Source: Deltaproteobacteria bacterium (lineage in GTDB: Bacteria > Myxococcota_A > Polyangia > Polyangiales > JADJMO01). From it: a stretch of 38,231 bases of DNA. A program made the translations under genes and the position numbers. Location of the stretch: NCBI GenBank assembly GCA_022843175.1, contig JALHOE010000073.1, positions 1 through 38,231 on the forward strand, written 5' to 3'. How positions within the stretch are numbered: position 1 is the stretch's first letter; each line of letters starts with the position of its first letter. Shown piece by piece: positions 16,205 to 25,078 of the stretch. The notes beneath the pieces were generated by a model. That model was given only the letters and a program-made list of their open reading frames with translations. It did not search any database and was not told the DNA's origin.

Positions 16205-17188
16205 CTACTTGCGGCCGGGGCAGACGCCCTCGAAGCACACGTCGACGCCCTTGCTCGGGTAGTACCAGCCGATTGCGAAGCACATCTCCTCGAGCGCGGA
16301 CTCGCCGAACTTCACCTCCTCGGCGGAGGTGTTGTTGTACTCGCACTTGTAGGAGATGCCGCTCGTGCCATCCATCTCGAGCGCCGGGTTCACCTGGAAC
16401 ATCTTCGGGTCGGCCCAGTTGGTCTCTTCGACGAGCGGCGCGAGCGACGTGTCGTTCGCGGCCTTCGAGGACCACAGCGTCATCTTGGTGCCGAACTGGT
16501 GCTGGTGCGTGGTGAGGAAGAACACCTTCGTGCCCGCCTGACCCTTCTGGAACTTCACGCCGGTGTCCCAAGCGGACTTCGGCGGGATCGTGATCTTGGT
16601 GCTGCCCCACAGGAACGCGTCGGCCTGCTCCATCGCGCCGGCGGAGGCGACCGGGACGCCCTCGAACGACCAGGTGCCCTTGGCGGTGAGCTTCGACTTG
16701 GTGGCGTTGATGTAATGCGCCTCCAGCTTGATCATCTGGTTGGCGTCGATCTTGATGCCGACGTTGGGCGGCAGCTCGGTCACCCCGTTGGGCTTCGCGG
16801 TCTCGCCGATCATCACCTCTTTGCCGGAGATGAGCCCGGCAAACGGGGTGCAACCCTGCGGGGTGAGGTTCTCCTCGGCGGTGGTGGCCTTGTAGATGAT
16901 CAGGTGGTGGGACCCGGGAGCGAGCGTGCCGATCGCCTTGGTGATGAACATCGGCTCCGGGTTCTTGAGCCGCACGTACACGCAGACGGTCTTCTCGACG
17001 CCGGGCGGGAGCTCGAACGTGAGCGACGCGGACTTGTCGGTCGCGATCACGGCGGCGCTGCTCGTCCCGGTGTCGGTCGCGGTACCCGTGTCCGCGGTGG
17101 TGCCTGCGTCCGGCGCAGCGGGCGTCGAGTCGCCGCTCGATCCGCAAGACGCCACGAGAACGGCCCAGACGAAGACGGTGCTGCGCAT
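16205..17188 (-). CDS. PHM-like copper type II monooxygenase lipoprotein
   Basis: A lipoprotein of 327 residues (WAVLVASC, Cys15), from ATG 17188 with GGAGG 8-9 nt upstream, followed by an Ala/Asp/Thr-rich linker. The body matches the two-domain copper fold of peptidylglycine alpha-hydroxylating and dopamine beta-monooxygenases. Candidate ligands for the first copper are His94-His95 (GSHHLIIYK) and His158 (AHYIN). For the second copper they are His228 and His230 (THQHQFG) and Met302 in GESALEEMCFAIGWYYP, the hallmark segment. Such enzymes hydroxylate with ascorbate or another reductant; the bacterial substrate is unknown. Cysteines near the C-terminus (KCEY, EMC, VCFEGVC) may form disulfides. 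It is divergent from the EEP-like lipoprotein with a mirrored leader. Confidence 0.85.
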   Translation of the reverse strand: MRSTVFVWAVLVASCGSSGDSTPAAPDAGTTADTGTATDTGTSSAAVIATDKSASLTFELPPGVEKTVCVYVRLKNPEPMFITKAIGTLAPGSHHLIIYKATTAEENLTPQGCTPFAGLISGKEVMIGETAKPNGVTELPPNVGIKIDANQMIKLEAHYINATKSKLTAKGTWSFEGVPVASAGAMEQADAFLWGSTKITIPPKSAWDTGVKFQKGQAGTKVFFLTTHQHQFGTKMTLWSSKAANDTSLAPLVEETNWADPKMFQVNPALEMDGTSGISYKCEYNNTSAEEVKFGESALEEMCFAIGWYYPSKGVDVCFEGVCPGRK

Positions 17189-17194
17189 CACGAG

Positions 17195-17277
17195 TTCCTC
17201 CACAATGTCTCCCTTTTCGGGATTGCGCGTCATGGTAGAGTCGCGCGCGCCCTTGCGCCAGGAGCATTGTGGAGGAA
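17195..17277. repeat. Inverted leader repeats carrying both ribosome-binding sites
   Basis: TTCCTCCACAATG (17195-17207) and CATTGTGGAGGAA (17265-17277) are perfect 13-bp reverse complements. Each contains the GGAGGA ribosome-binding site of the gene it faces, 18-19 nt from the first base of the repeat to the ATG, so both divergent mRNAs start their coding region behind the same CATTGTGGAGGAA. The 57 bp between them must hold both promoters. TAGAGT at 17236-17241 is the best -10 candidate for the rightward gene. Confidence 0.75.
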
Positions 17278-17282
17278 GCGCG

Positions 17283-18575
17283 ATGATGACCAGGATGATT
17301 GGCGTTTCGCTCGTGGCGCTGCTCGCCGCCTGCGGATCGAAGGATGAGAACGCGACCGCGGCGGCGAACGACGCCGGCTCGGACACGGCGGTCGCCGGCA
17401 ACGAGCTGACGCTCGAGACCTGGCAGATCGACTTCTGGGGCCAGAAGGACGCGCCGTACCACGCCGCGCGCCTCGACGGGATCGGCAAGGCCCTCGCCGC
17501 GGGCGGCAGCGACGTCGTGTGCCTGCACTACCTGTGGCGCAATGCCCACCGCGATCGTGTCATCGCGGCCGCCAAGCCGCACTACGCGCACGTCGCTGCG
17601 TTCGAGAGCAACCTCGACACGCCGGTGAGCGATCCGACCGACGACACCGGCATGGTCGTCCCGCCGCGCGCCGAGCCGCCGTGCTCCGCCGCGCCCGACA
17701 CGGTCGCGCGCATCGACTCGATGTACAGCTGCCTCGCGAAGTCCTGCTCCTCCATCCCCGACTCGATGGACGGGCGGTTCACCAACTTCGACTGCTACAC
17801 GTCGAACTGCCTCGCCGAGGGCGTCGACGTGATCACCAAGGACCCGCGCTGCGCCGCGTGCGGGGCGATCAACCTCGAGGACGCGACCTACGCCGAGGGC
17901 AAGAGCGAGTGCACGACCAACAAGAACGGCGGCCTGATCTTCGACGGGGCCAACGCCACCGTCATCCTCTCGAAGTACCCGATCAAGTCCTCCGAGCTGC
18001 ACGTGCTCCCGAGCACCAACATCCGCCGCTCGGTGGTGCGCGCGGAGCTCGACGTCGGCGGCAAGTCGGTCGAGGTGTATTGCGGCACGCTCGGTAACCA
18101 GCCGAACGACTTCACCCAGCCCTACGTCGGCCAGTACGGCAAGGGCAAGACCGACGTCGAGGGCTGGATCGCCGAGAACCTGCTCCAGGCGCAGAAGGTC
18201 GTGTCGTTCGTGAAGAAGACGAGCAAGGGCGCGGCCGTCGTGATGATCGACACCCGCCAGAGCAAAGAGGTGAAGGAGGGCGACAAGATCGTCATCACCA
18301 AGTCGAACACCTCCGGCGCGATCGACACGCTCGCTGCGGGACTCACGCAGGCGACGCCGCCGGGCACGAGCCTCTGCAACTTCTGCAACGACCATCCCGG
18401 CCACCCCGACCAGCCGCAGTACCTCTCCGAGTACGTCTTCTTCAAGGACCTACCGAAGACCGCGATGAAGTCGATGGTCGCCTCGCGCAAGGAGCGGCTC
18501 TACACGGGGGGCGACGGGAAGCTGTACCCGCTGGCCGCGTCGTACTCGCTGAGGACGACGATCGCGCTGCCCTGA
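17283..18575 (+). CDS. Endonuclease/exonuclease/phosphatase-like lipoprotein, degenerate active site
   Basis: A lipoprotein of 430 residues (LLAAC, Cys17), with ATG 17283 behind GGAGGA. The fold order of the EEP superfamily is recognisable: LTLETWQIDFW, then a helix and GGSDVVCLHYLWR, later ATVILSKYPI, a VYCGTLGNQ strand, AAVVMIDTRQ and a C-terminal SEYVFFKDL. The usual catalytic residues are altered: LQE is LHY, the GDFN motif is IDTRQ and THL is CGTLGN, so hydrolytic activity is doubtful. It has a cysteine-rich insert at about 125-220 (SCLAKSCSS, CYTSNC, CAACG, probably disulfide-bonded) and a further CNFCND later. It pairs with the copper monooxygenase gene through a mirrored leader, so the two may act together outside the cytoplasm. 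Confidence 0.65.
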   Translation: MMTRMIGVSLVALLAACGSKDENATAAANDAGSDTAVAGNELTLETWQIDFWGQKDAPYHAARLDGIGKALAAGGSDVVCLHYLWRNAHRDRVIAAAKPHYAHVAAFESNLDTPVSDPTDDTGMVVPPRAEPPCSAAPDTVARIDSMYSCLAKSCSSIPDSMDGRFTNFDCYTSNCLAEGVDVITKDPRCAACGAINLEDATYAEGKSECTTNKNGGLIFDGANATVILSKYPIKSSELHVLPSTNIRRSVVRAELDVGGKSVEVYCGTLGNQPNDFTQPYVGQYGKGKTDVEGWIAENLLQAQKVVSFVKKTSKGAAVVMIDTRQSKEVKEGDKIVITKSNTSGAIDTLAAGLTQATPPGTSLCNFCNDHPGHPDQPQYLSEYVFFKDLPKTAMKSMVASRKERLYTGGDGKLYPLAASYSLRTTIALP

Positions 18576-18584
18576 GCCGGCTCG

Positions 18585-20380
18585 CTACAACCCGAAGCGC
18601 CCGGTCAGCGCCGCGTACACGCCCGAGACATCGACGTTGCCGTTGGCGATCGCGTGCCGCGGGGCGAAGCGGTAGCCGGCCTCGAAGTGCAGAGAGAACG
18701 GGCCCGAACCCGCGAGGCGCACGCCGGCGCCGACCGCCACCCCGAACGATGCGCGCGACGCGATCCGGTTCGCGATGATCTGTTTCACCTCGACGTTGAC
18801 GTTGGTGCGGACGCGGTCGTAGAGGAACTGCGGCGTGATCGCGAGGTAGGGCGCCCACTCCTCCGCGGGGCGCACCCTCACCGGCAGGCCGACGCAGAGC
18901 ACGTCCGCGGTGTGCCCATCGTGGGTGCCGCCGACGCCATAGCGCTCCCAGGACGGACGGAGGCCGAGCGACAGCACCACGTGCGTGGTGCGGAGGTTTC
19001 CAGAGAGCTCGAGCGCGAGCACGCTGCCCAGGCCGAGCCGCCTGCGTGCGTCGTAGCCGCCGGTCCACAGCCCGAGCTCCCACGGATAGAACCGAGTCGG
19101 CTCCACGGCGGGTGGGGGAGCGGGCGTCGGCGTCGGCGTCGGCGTCGGCGCGGGCGCGTCGTTCGCGGCCACCGCACCCGCGTAGCTCGCGTCGATCGGT
19201 AGCTCGGCAGCGCCCTCGCCGGTCGCGGTCAGCGCGCAACGGAGGACGTGCGCTTTGCCGCGCGGGAGCGTGATCGCCGCTTGGGCGAGCGGGCCGCCGT
19301 CGAGGCCGCAGAACATCCCCGGCACCTCGATCGTGCCGTCCACCGTCGCCGTGGCCGTGCGCGCCGCGACCGCGACCACCCGCAGCGTCGCGACCTCGCC
19401 GAACGGCCCCTCGAACAGATCGGCGTCGATCGCCGAGACGCGCGCGTGATAGGTGCCGCTCGCGACGTTGCGCGCTTCGAGCTTGGTCACGCTCGCGGGC
19501 AACCTCGCGTCGACGATCAGATCGTTGAACGCGCTGTCGCGCGCGAGCTGAACGTGGAACTTCTGGATGCCCGCCTCGGTCGTACCGAACGTGCCGCTCA
19601 CGTCGGCGCTTCCGAAGGTGAGCAGCGTGGTCGGGATCGCGACCGTCCACGCCGGCGCGCGGGGCAGGGGCACGGGCTTCGTCGGCGGCTTTCCGAGGTC
19701 GGCCTTGCTGCCGAACCCCTGGTCGACCTCGACCTTTTTGCCCGCTGCCGCGAGCGACGACTTGCCCTTGTAGACCGCGAGGCGGGTGGTGCTCTTCGGG
19801 TCCACCGACACCTTGGACTCGCCTCCGATCTCGACGGTTCCGCTCGGCGTCGCGATCGGCTTCGGCTTGCCCGCGAGCGCGCCGAGGTGCGCGTAGAGCT
19901 CGCCCTTCATCAACGTGGTGTCGGAGGCCGACGCCTGCTTTTGCGACGACAGCAGGCTCGACGCGCCGAGGATCACCACCAGGGTGTGCTCCGACAGCTG
20001 CAGGCGAGAGGTGTCCTTGAAGGTGAGCTCGGCGGACGAATCCGCGAGGGTGCTCACCTTGTGGCCGCGGTCGAGATCCTCGTTCAGCTTCGCGGTGTGC
20101 GCGCCCGGCGTGGAGGCCTCGACGTCCTTGCGGATGAAGGTGACCTTCGCGGCGGCACCGGGCTTCGGCGTGCGCAGCACCGTCCCTGGCTTCAGCTTGT
20201 GGGGCATCGGGCCGAGCTGCGGATTGGCCTCGTGCAGCAGGTCGTAGCGCTTGGGGTCTCCGTAGACCTTCTTTGCGACGAGCTCGCACGTGTCTCCGGC
20301 GACGACGACGTACTCCGGCTTCTCCTGCGCGGCGGCCGTCGTTGCGACGGCCACCACGGCGACGATTGCGAGCCCGCGCT

Positions 20381-20384
<4 letters not shown>
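18585..20384 (-). CDS. LysM-FecR envelope protein with C-terminal beta-rich domain
   Basis: A protein of 599 residues, from ATG 20384 with GGAGGAA 5 nt upstream; the ATG overlaps the kinase TGA (ATGA). Signal peptide about 1-19 (VAVVAVATTAAAQ). A LysM-type peptidoglycan-binding segment follows (about 25-72: VVVAGDTCELVAKKVYG, then PHKLKPGTVLRTP). The FecR-like region comes next (about 80-220: GHKVSTLADSSAELTF, MKGELYAHLG, IATPSGTVEIGGESKVSV). A fibronectin-like stretch and a (TP)n Pro-rich hinge lead to a beta-rich C-terminus of about 170 residues that ends in Phe-Gly-Leu, consistent with an outer-membrane barrel. It likely spans from peptidoglycan to the outer membrane. Translational coupling to kinase and cyclase suggests it is part of the same signalling path. 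Confidence 0.8.
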
Positions 20385-21774
<1,390 letters not shown>

Positions 21775-21778
<4 letters not shown>

Positions 21779-23490
21779 GCGACCTCGGCGACCCGCACCG
21801 GCGCGCGCTTGCCGCGGAGGGGCTGCTCGCCGAGCGTGTTGAAAGACCACGAGTCCCCGGCGGCCTGCGCGGTGGCCTCGGTGACCAGCGTCTGTCCGGG
21901 CCGCGCGAGCGCCTCGAGCCGCGCCGCGATGTTCACGATGTCTCCGATCGCGGTGTACTCCATGCGCGACTCGGAGCCGAGGTTGCCGACCACGGCGTCG
22001 CCGCTCGACAGCCCGATCGCGAGCTTCACGTCGAAGTCGTAGGTCTCCTTCCACGCCGGGGCGCTCGCCTCGACGAATCGATGCATGTCCTCTGCCGCGG
22101 CGAGCGCGCGCTCGGCGTGATCGGTCTGTGCGTTGGGCGCACCGAACACCGCCATCACCGAGTCGCCCACGAACTTGTCGACGATGCCGCCGTGGCGAAA
22201 CACCACCTCGGTGAGCACCGTGAACAGCTCGTTGAGGAACGCGACGACGCGCTCCGGACGCGCGCCCTCCGCGAACGGCGTGAACGCGACCACGTCGGCG
22301 AACAGCACCGTGATCGTCCGGCGCTCGCCGCCGAGCTGGATCTTCTTCTCTCCCGCGGCGATCGACTGCGCGACCTCGCTCGGGAGGTAGCGGCTCAGAT
22401 CGGCCTCCACCGTGGCGCGGCGGAGGATCTCCCGCTCGCCCTCGGCGATGCCGTCGGCCATCCGCTCCAGCGACGCGCCGAGATCTTGCAACTCGTCGCC
22501 GGTGCTCACCGTCGAGCGGGTCGTGAGCTCGCGACGCCCGTACGCCCGGGAGAGCTCGACGAGCGAGCGAATCGGCCTGGTGGTCCGCGCCGCGAGGTAC
22601 GCGCCGAGGCCGAGGGCGAGGAGCGCGAAGCCGCCGGCGGCGATCCCGAGCAGCCGGCGCGACGCAGCGAGCGTCGCATACACCGCGCTCGCGGGGCGAC
22701 GAACGACGAGCGCCCAGCGGTGCTCGGGCAACGATCGCGCCGAGCCGACCATCGCCTCGCCGCTCGCGCTCGTGAACTCGGTCGCCATGGCGAAGGGCTT
22801 GGCGAACGCGCCGCTCGGCAGGCTGGTCTGCGCGAAGAGATCGCGGCCGAGGAGGGAGCCGCCCGGACCGATGGTCTCGTCTCCACCGGCGAAGATCCGC
22901 CCGCCCTCGTCGAGGAGCAGCACGCCGTCGGGGCGGCCGTCGAATCGATCGCGCGAGATGCCCCGGATCTGCTCGTCGAGCGCCGCGTCGCGCAGCGTGC
23001 CGAGCACCCAGGCGCGCAGCTCTCCGTTGCGAAACACCGGCTCGAGGAAGCGCAGCGTCGTGTGGTTGAGTTGCCAGCTGCCCCGCGCGTCCGGCGCGGG
23101 CTTGGCGTTCGAAAGCTGCTCCGGCGGGGCGGTCGTCGTGACGCCGGCGCGGTTGATCGCGTCGAGCAGCTTGCCGTTGCCGTCGTAGACCGCGACCTGC
23201 GCGAGCGGGGTGGCGCGGGCCATCGTCTCGCGCGCGAGCTCCAGACGTGCGTCGTCGCTGCCGATGCTGGCCTCGGTCAGTACCCGCCCGACGCGATGGG
23301 TGGCCTCGGACGCCTCGTCGAGCGAGCGCTGGATGACGGTGGCCACGTGATCGATGACCGCTACCTCGAGCTGACGCTCGGACGTCTCGAGGCCGCGCTT
23401 CTGGATGCGTGCGGTGGTGTAGGCGAGGGCGCCGAGCGGCAGGGCTCCCGTGAGCAGGAGTGCGAGGGTCCATTTCCTGCGCAGCTTCAT
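21775..23490 (-). CDS. Membrane-bound class III adenylate/guanylate cyclase with sensor and HAMP domains
   Basis: A cyclase of 571 residues. Two membrane helices (about 8-28 and 281-301) bracket a periplasmic sensor of about 250 residues with the double-Cache look (ATPLAQVAVYDGNGKLLDAI, FLEPVFRNGELRAWVLG). A HAMP linker (TTRPIRSLVELSRAYGRREL) precedes the catalytic domain at about 390-560. Metal-binding Asp399 (VLFADVVAFT) and Asp443 (KFVGDSVMAVFG), base-recognising Lys439 and Asp517 (YTAIGDIVNIA), and transition-state Asn520 and Arg524 are all present. The Lys/Asp pair favours ATP, hence cAMP. It is the first gene of the three-gene ATGA-coupled operon and diverges from the kinase-receiver gene. 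Confidence 0.93.
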
Positions 23491-23529
23491 GGGCGCGGCC
23501 AGCGTACGCTATAACGCGTTAGGGCGATC
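23491..23529. promoter_or_regulatory. Shared divergent promoter region of cyclase and kinase-receiver genes
   Basis: Only 39 bp separate the two start codons. TATAAC at 23510-23515 reads as a -10 toward the kinase-receiver gene, and the complement (GTTATAG) can serve the cyclase direction. The following AACGCGTT is an 8-bp palindrome. GCTATA(A)CGCGTTAG here resembles the arms of the inverted repeat at 11543-11662. No -35 is convincing. Confidence 0.45.
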
Positions 23530-24804
23530 GTGATGCGCGACGACTCCACCAAGCCGGAGCGGAAGACGAGCAAGCCGCGCGTTCCACTGTTTCGCGTCGG
23601 TGAGATCCTCGGCGAGACGTACGAGATCCTTGGCGTGCTCGGCCAGGGGGGGATGGGTCAGGTCTTCGAGGCGCGCGATCTCGTGCTCGACCGACGCGTC
23701 GCGATCAAGGCGGGTTGGCCCGACCGCGAGGTGCACTGGTTGCGGCTCGAGGCGCGCGCGCTCGCGGCGCTGCGCCACCCGACGATGGTCACGGTGTTCC
23801 ATCGCGGGACGCACCGCGGCATCGAGTACGTCGTCATGGAGCGGATCTACGGCGTCTCGCTCCACACCCACATCGCGCGCCGCCGCGCTTCGCAGCATCG
23901 CTTCACGATCCGCGAGGTGCTCGACGTCCTTATCGGCGTCGCCGACGGCATCGCCGCCGTGCACCGAGTCGGCCTCGCGCATCGCGACATCAAGCCGGGC
24001 AACGTGATGCTCGCGCCCAACAATCGCGTGGTGCTGATGGACTTCGGTCTCGCGCTGCCCGAGGCCTCGGGGATGCCGAGCTCCCCCATGGGCACGCCGG
24101 ACTACATGGCGCCCGAGGCGATCATGAACGACAGCCGCTCGGGGGAGCGCTTCGCCGTCGACCTCTACGCGCTCGGTGTCATGGCGTACGAGATGCTCAC
24201 GATGCGCACCCCTTTCGGCGGAAAGAACACCGCCGACGTATGGACGGCGCACCTGTCGGACGACGCGCCCGATCCGCGCGAGCTGCGCGACGACATCCCC
24301 CCGCAGCTCGCCGAGCTGGTCCTCGCGCTGCTCGAGAAGACGCCCGAGAAGCGCCCCGAGAGCATCGACAGCGTCGGCGCGGCGCTGCGTGCGCTGCGCG
24401 GCGCCGAGCCGCTGCAAATGGGGCGCGGGTCGTCGGTCCTCATCGTCGACGACGATCCGGAGATGGCGTCGCTGCTCCGCGTGATCGTGCGCTCGAGCGT
24501 GCCGAGCGCCGCGGTGGCCACGGCGCACGACGCCGAGGCCGCGATCAAGCTCGTGCACCAGCAGCCGCCCGATCTGCTGCTGCTCGACCTCCGCATGCCG
24601 ACGATGAACGGCGTCGAGCTCGCGATGTACCTCCGCGGCACCCACCTCGCAGACGCGACCACGATCGTCGCGGTGAGCGCGCTCGCGCAAGAAGACGACC
24701 TCGCGCTGCTCGGCGAGCTCGGGATCACGCGCTTCGTCGCCAAGGGCCCGGACCTCTCGCCGCGGCTGTCGGCGGTGCTCCGCGAGCTCGACCGGAGGCG
24801 TTAG
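23530..24804 (+). CDS. Ser/Thr kinase-receiver fusion protein
   Basis: A protein of 424 residues from GTG 23530 (ATG 23533 is the alternative). Kinase domain about 30-290: LGQGGMGQVFEARD, Lys60 (VAIKAG), HRDIKPGNVM (151-160), DFG at 171-173, MAPE. After a linker of only about ten residues comes a complete response-regulator receiver (303-424): acidic pair in IVDDDPE, phospho-acceptor Asp353 (LLLLDLRMPTMNG), Ser383 (AVSA) and Lys405 (FVAKGPD). A His-Asp phosphate could therefore directly tune kinase output. There is no membrane segment. The adjacent Hpt gene begins 1 nt after this stop and is the natural phosphodonor candidate. Confidence 0.93.
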   Translation: MMRDDSTKPERKTSKPRVPLFRVGEILGETYEILGVLGQGGMGQVFEARDLVLDRRVAIKAGWPDREVHWLRLEARALAALRHPTMVTVFHRGTHRGIEYVVMERIYGVSLHTHIARRRASQHRFTIREVLDVLIGVADGIAAVHRVGLAHRDIKPGNVMLAPNNRVVLMDFGLALPEASGMPSSPMGTPDYMAPEAIMNDSRSGERFAVDLYALGVMAYEMLTMRTPFGGKNTADVWTAHLSDDAPDPRELRDDIPPQLAELVLALLEKTPEKRPESIDSVGAALRALRGAEPLQMGRGSSVLIVDDDPEMASLLRVIVRSSVPSAAVATAHDAEAAIKLVHQQPPDLLLLDLRMPTMNGVELAMYLRGTHLADATTIVAVSALAQEDDLALLGELGITRFVAKGPDLSPRLSAVLRELDRRR

Positions 24805-24805
24805 C

Positions 24806-25078
24806 GTGGACGAGCTCGAAGCCGAGCTCGCGGCGCTGCGGCTCGAGTACGCAGCGAGCCTGTCGCCCAAGGCCCGGGCGATCGTCGTTGCGCTCGCGAC
24901 CGACCGCGAGGAGGCGCGCGCGCTCGCTCACCGTCTGCGGGGGACGGCCGGCTCGTTCGGGTTCGCCGAGGTGAGCGCGGCGGCGGGCGCGCTGGAGGAC
25001 GCACTCGAGCGCGGGGAGGACGTCGCGCACCTGGTGGCCGGCCTCATCACGGCTGCGTCGAGGGCAACAGCCCGCTGA
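24806..25078 (+). CDS. Stand-alone histidine phosphotransfer (Hpt) protein
   Basis: A four-helix Hpt-like protein of 90 residues. The GTG at 24806 is preceded by GGAGG at about 8 nt, inside the end of the kinase-receiver gene. The phosphorylatable His42 lies in ALAHRLRGTAGSFGFAEV, matching the HxLKGxAGxxG signature, and helices on both sides are Ala/Glu-rich. Hpt proteins pass phosphate between receivers. Here the likely partners are the receivers of the upstream kinase fusion and of the convergent hybrid histidine kinase. Its last 32 bp overlap the end of the histidine kinase gene on the other strand. Confidence 0.85.
   Translation: MDELEAELAALRLEYAASLSPKARAIVVALATDREEARALAHRLRGTAGSFGFAEVSAAAGALEDALERGEDVAHLVAGLITAASRATAR

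Noticed and set aside
15357-18404. Minus-strand frame of about 1,015 codons across xthA/EamA/monooxygenase
   Set aside because: Runs antisense or out of frame through four well-supported genes; low-complexity translation.
19121-19152. GGCGTC tandem repeat as a CRISPR-like or regulatory repeat
   Set aside because: It encodes an in-frame Thr-Pro hinge in the envelope protein; units are 6 bp with no spacers.
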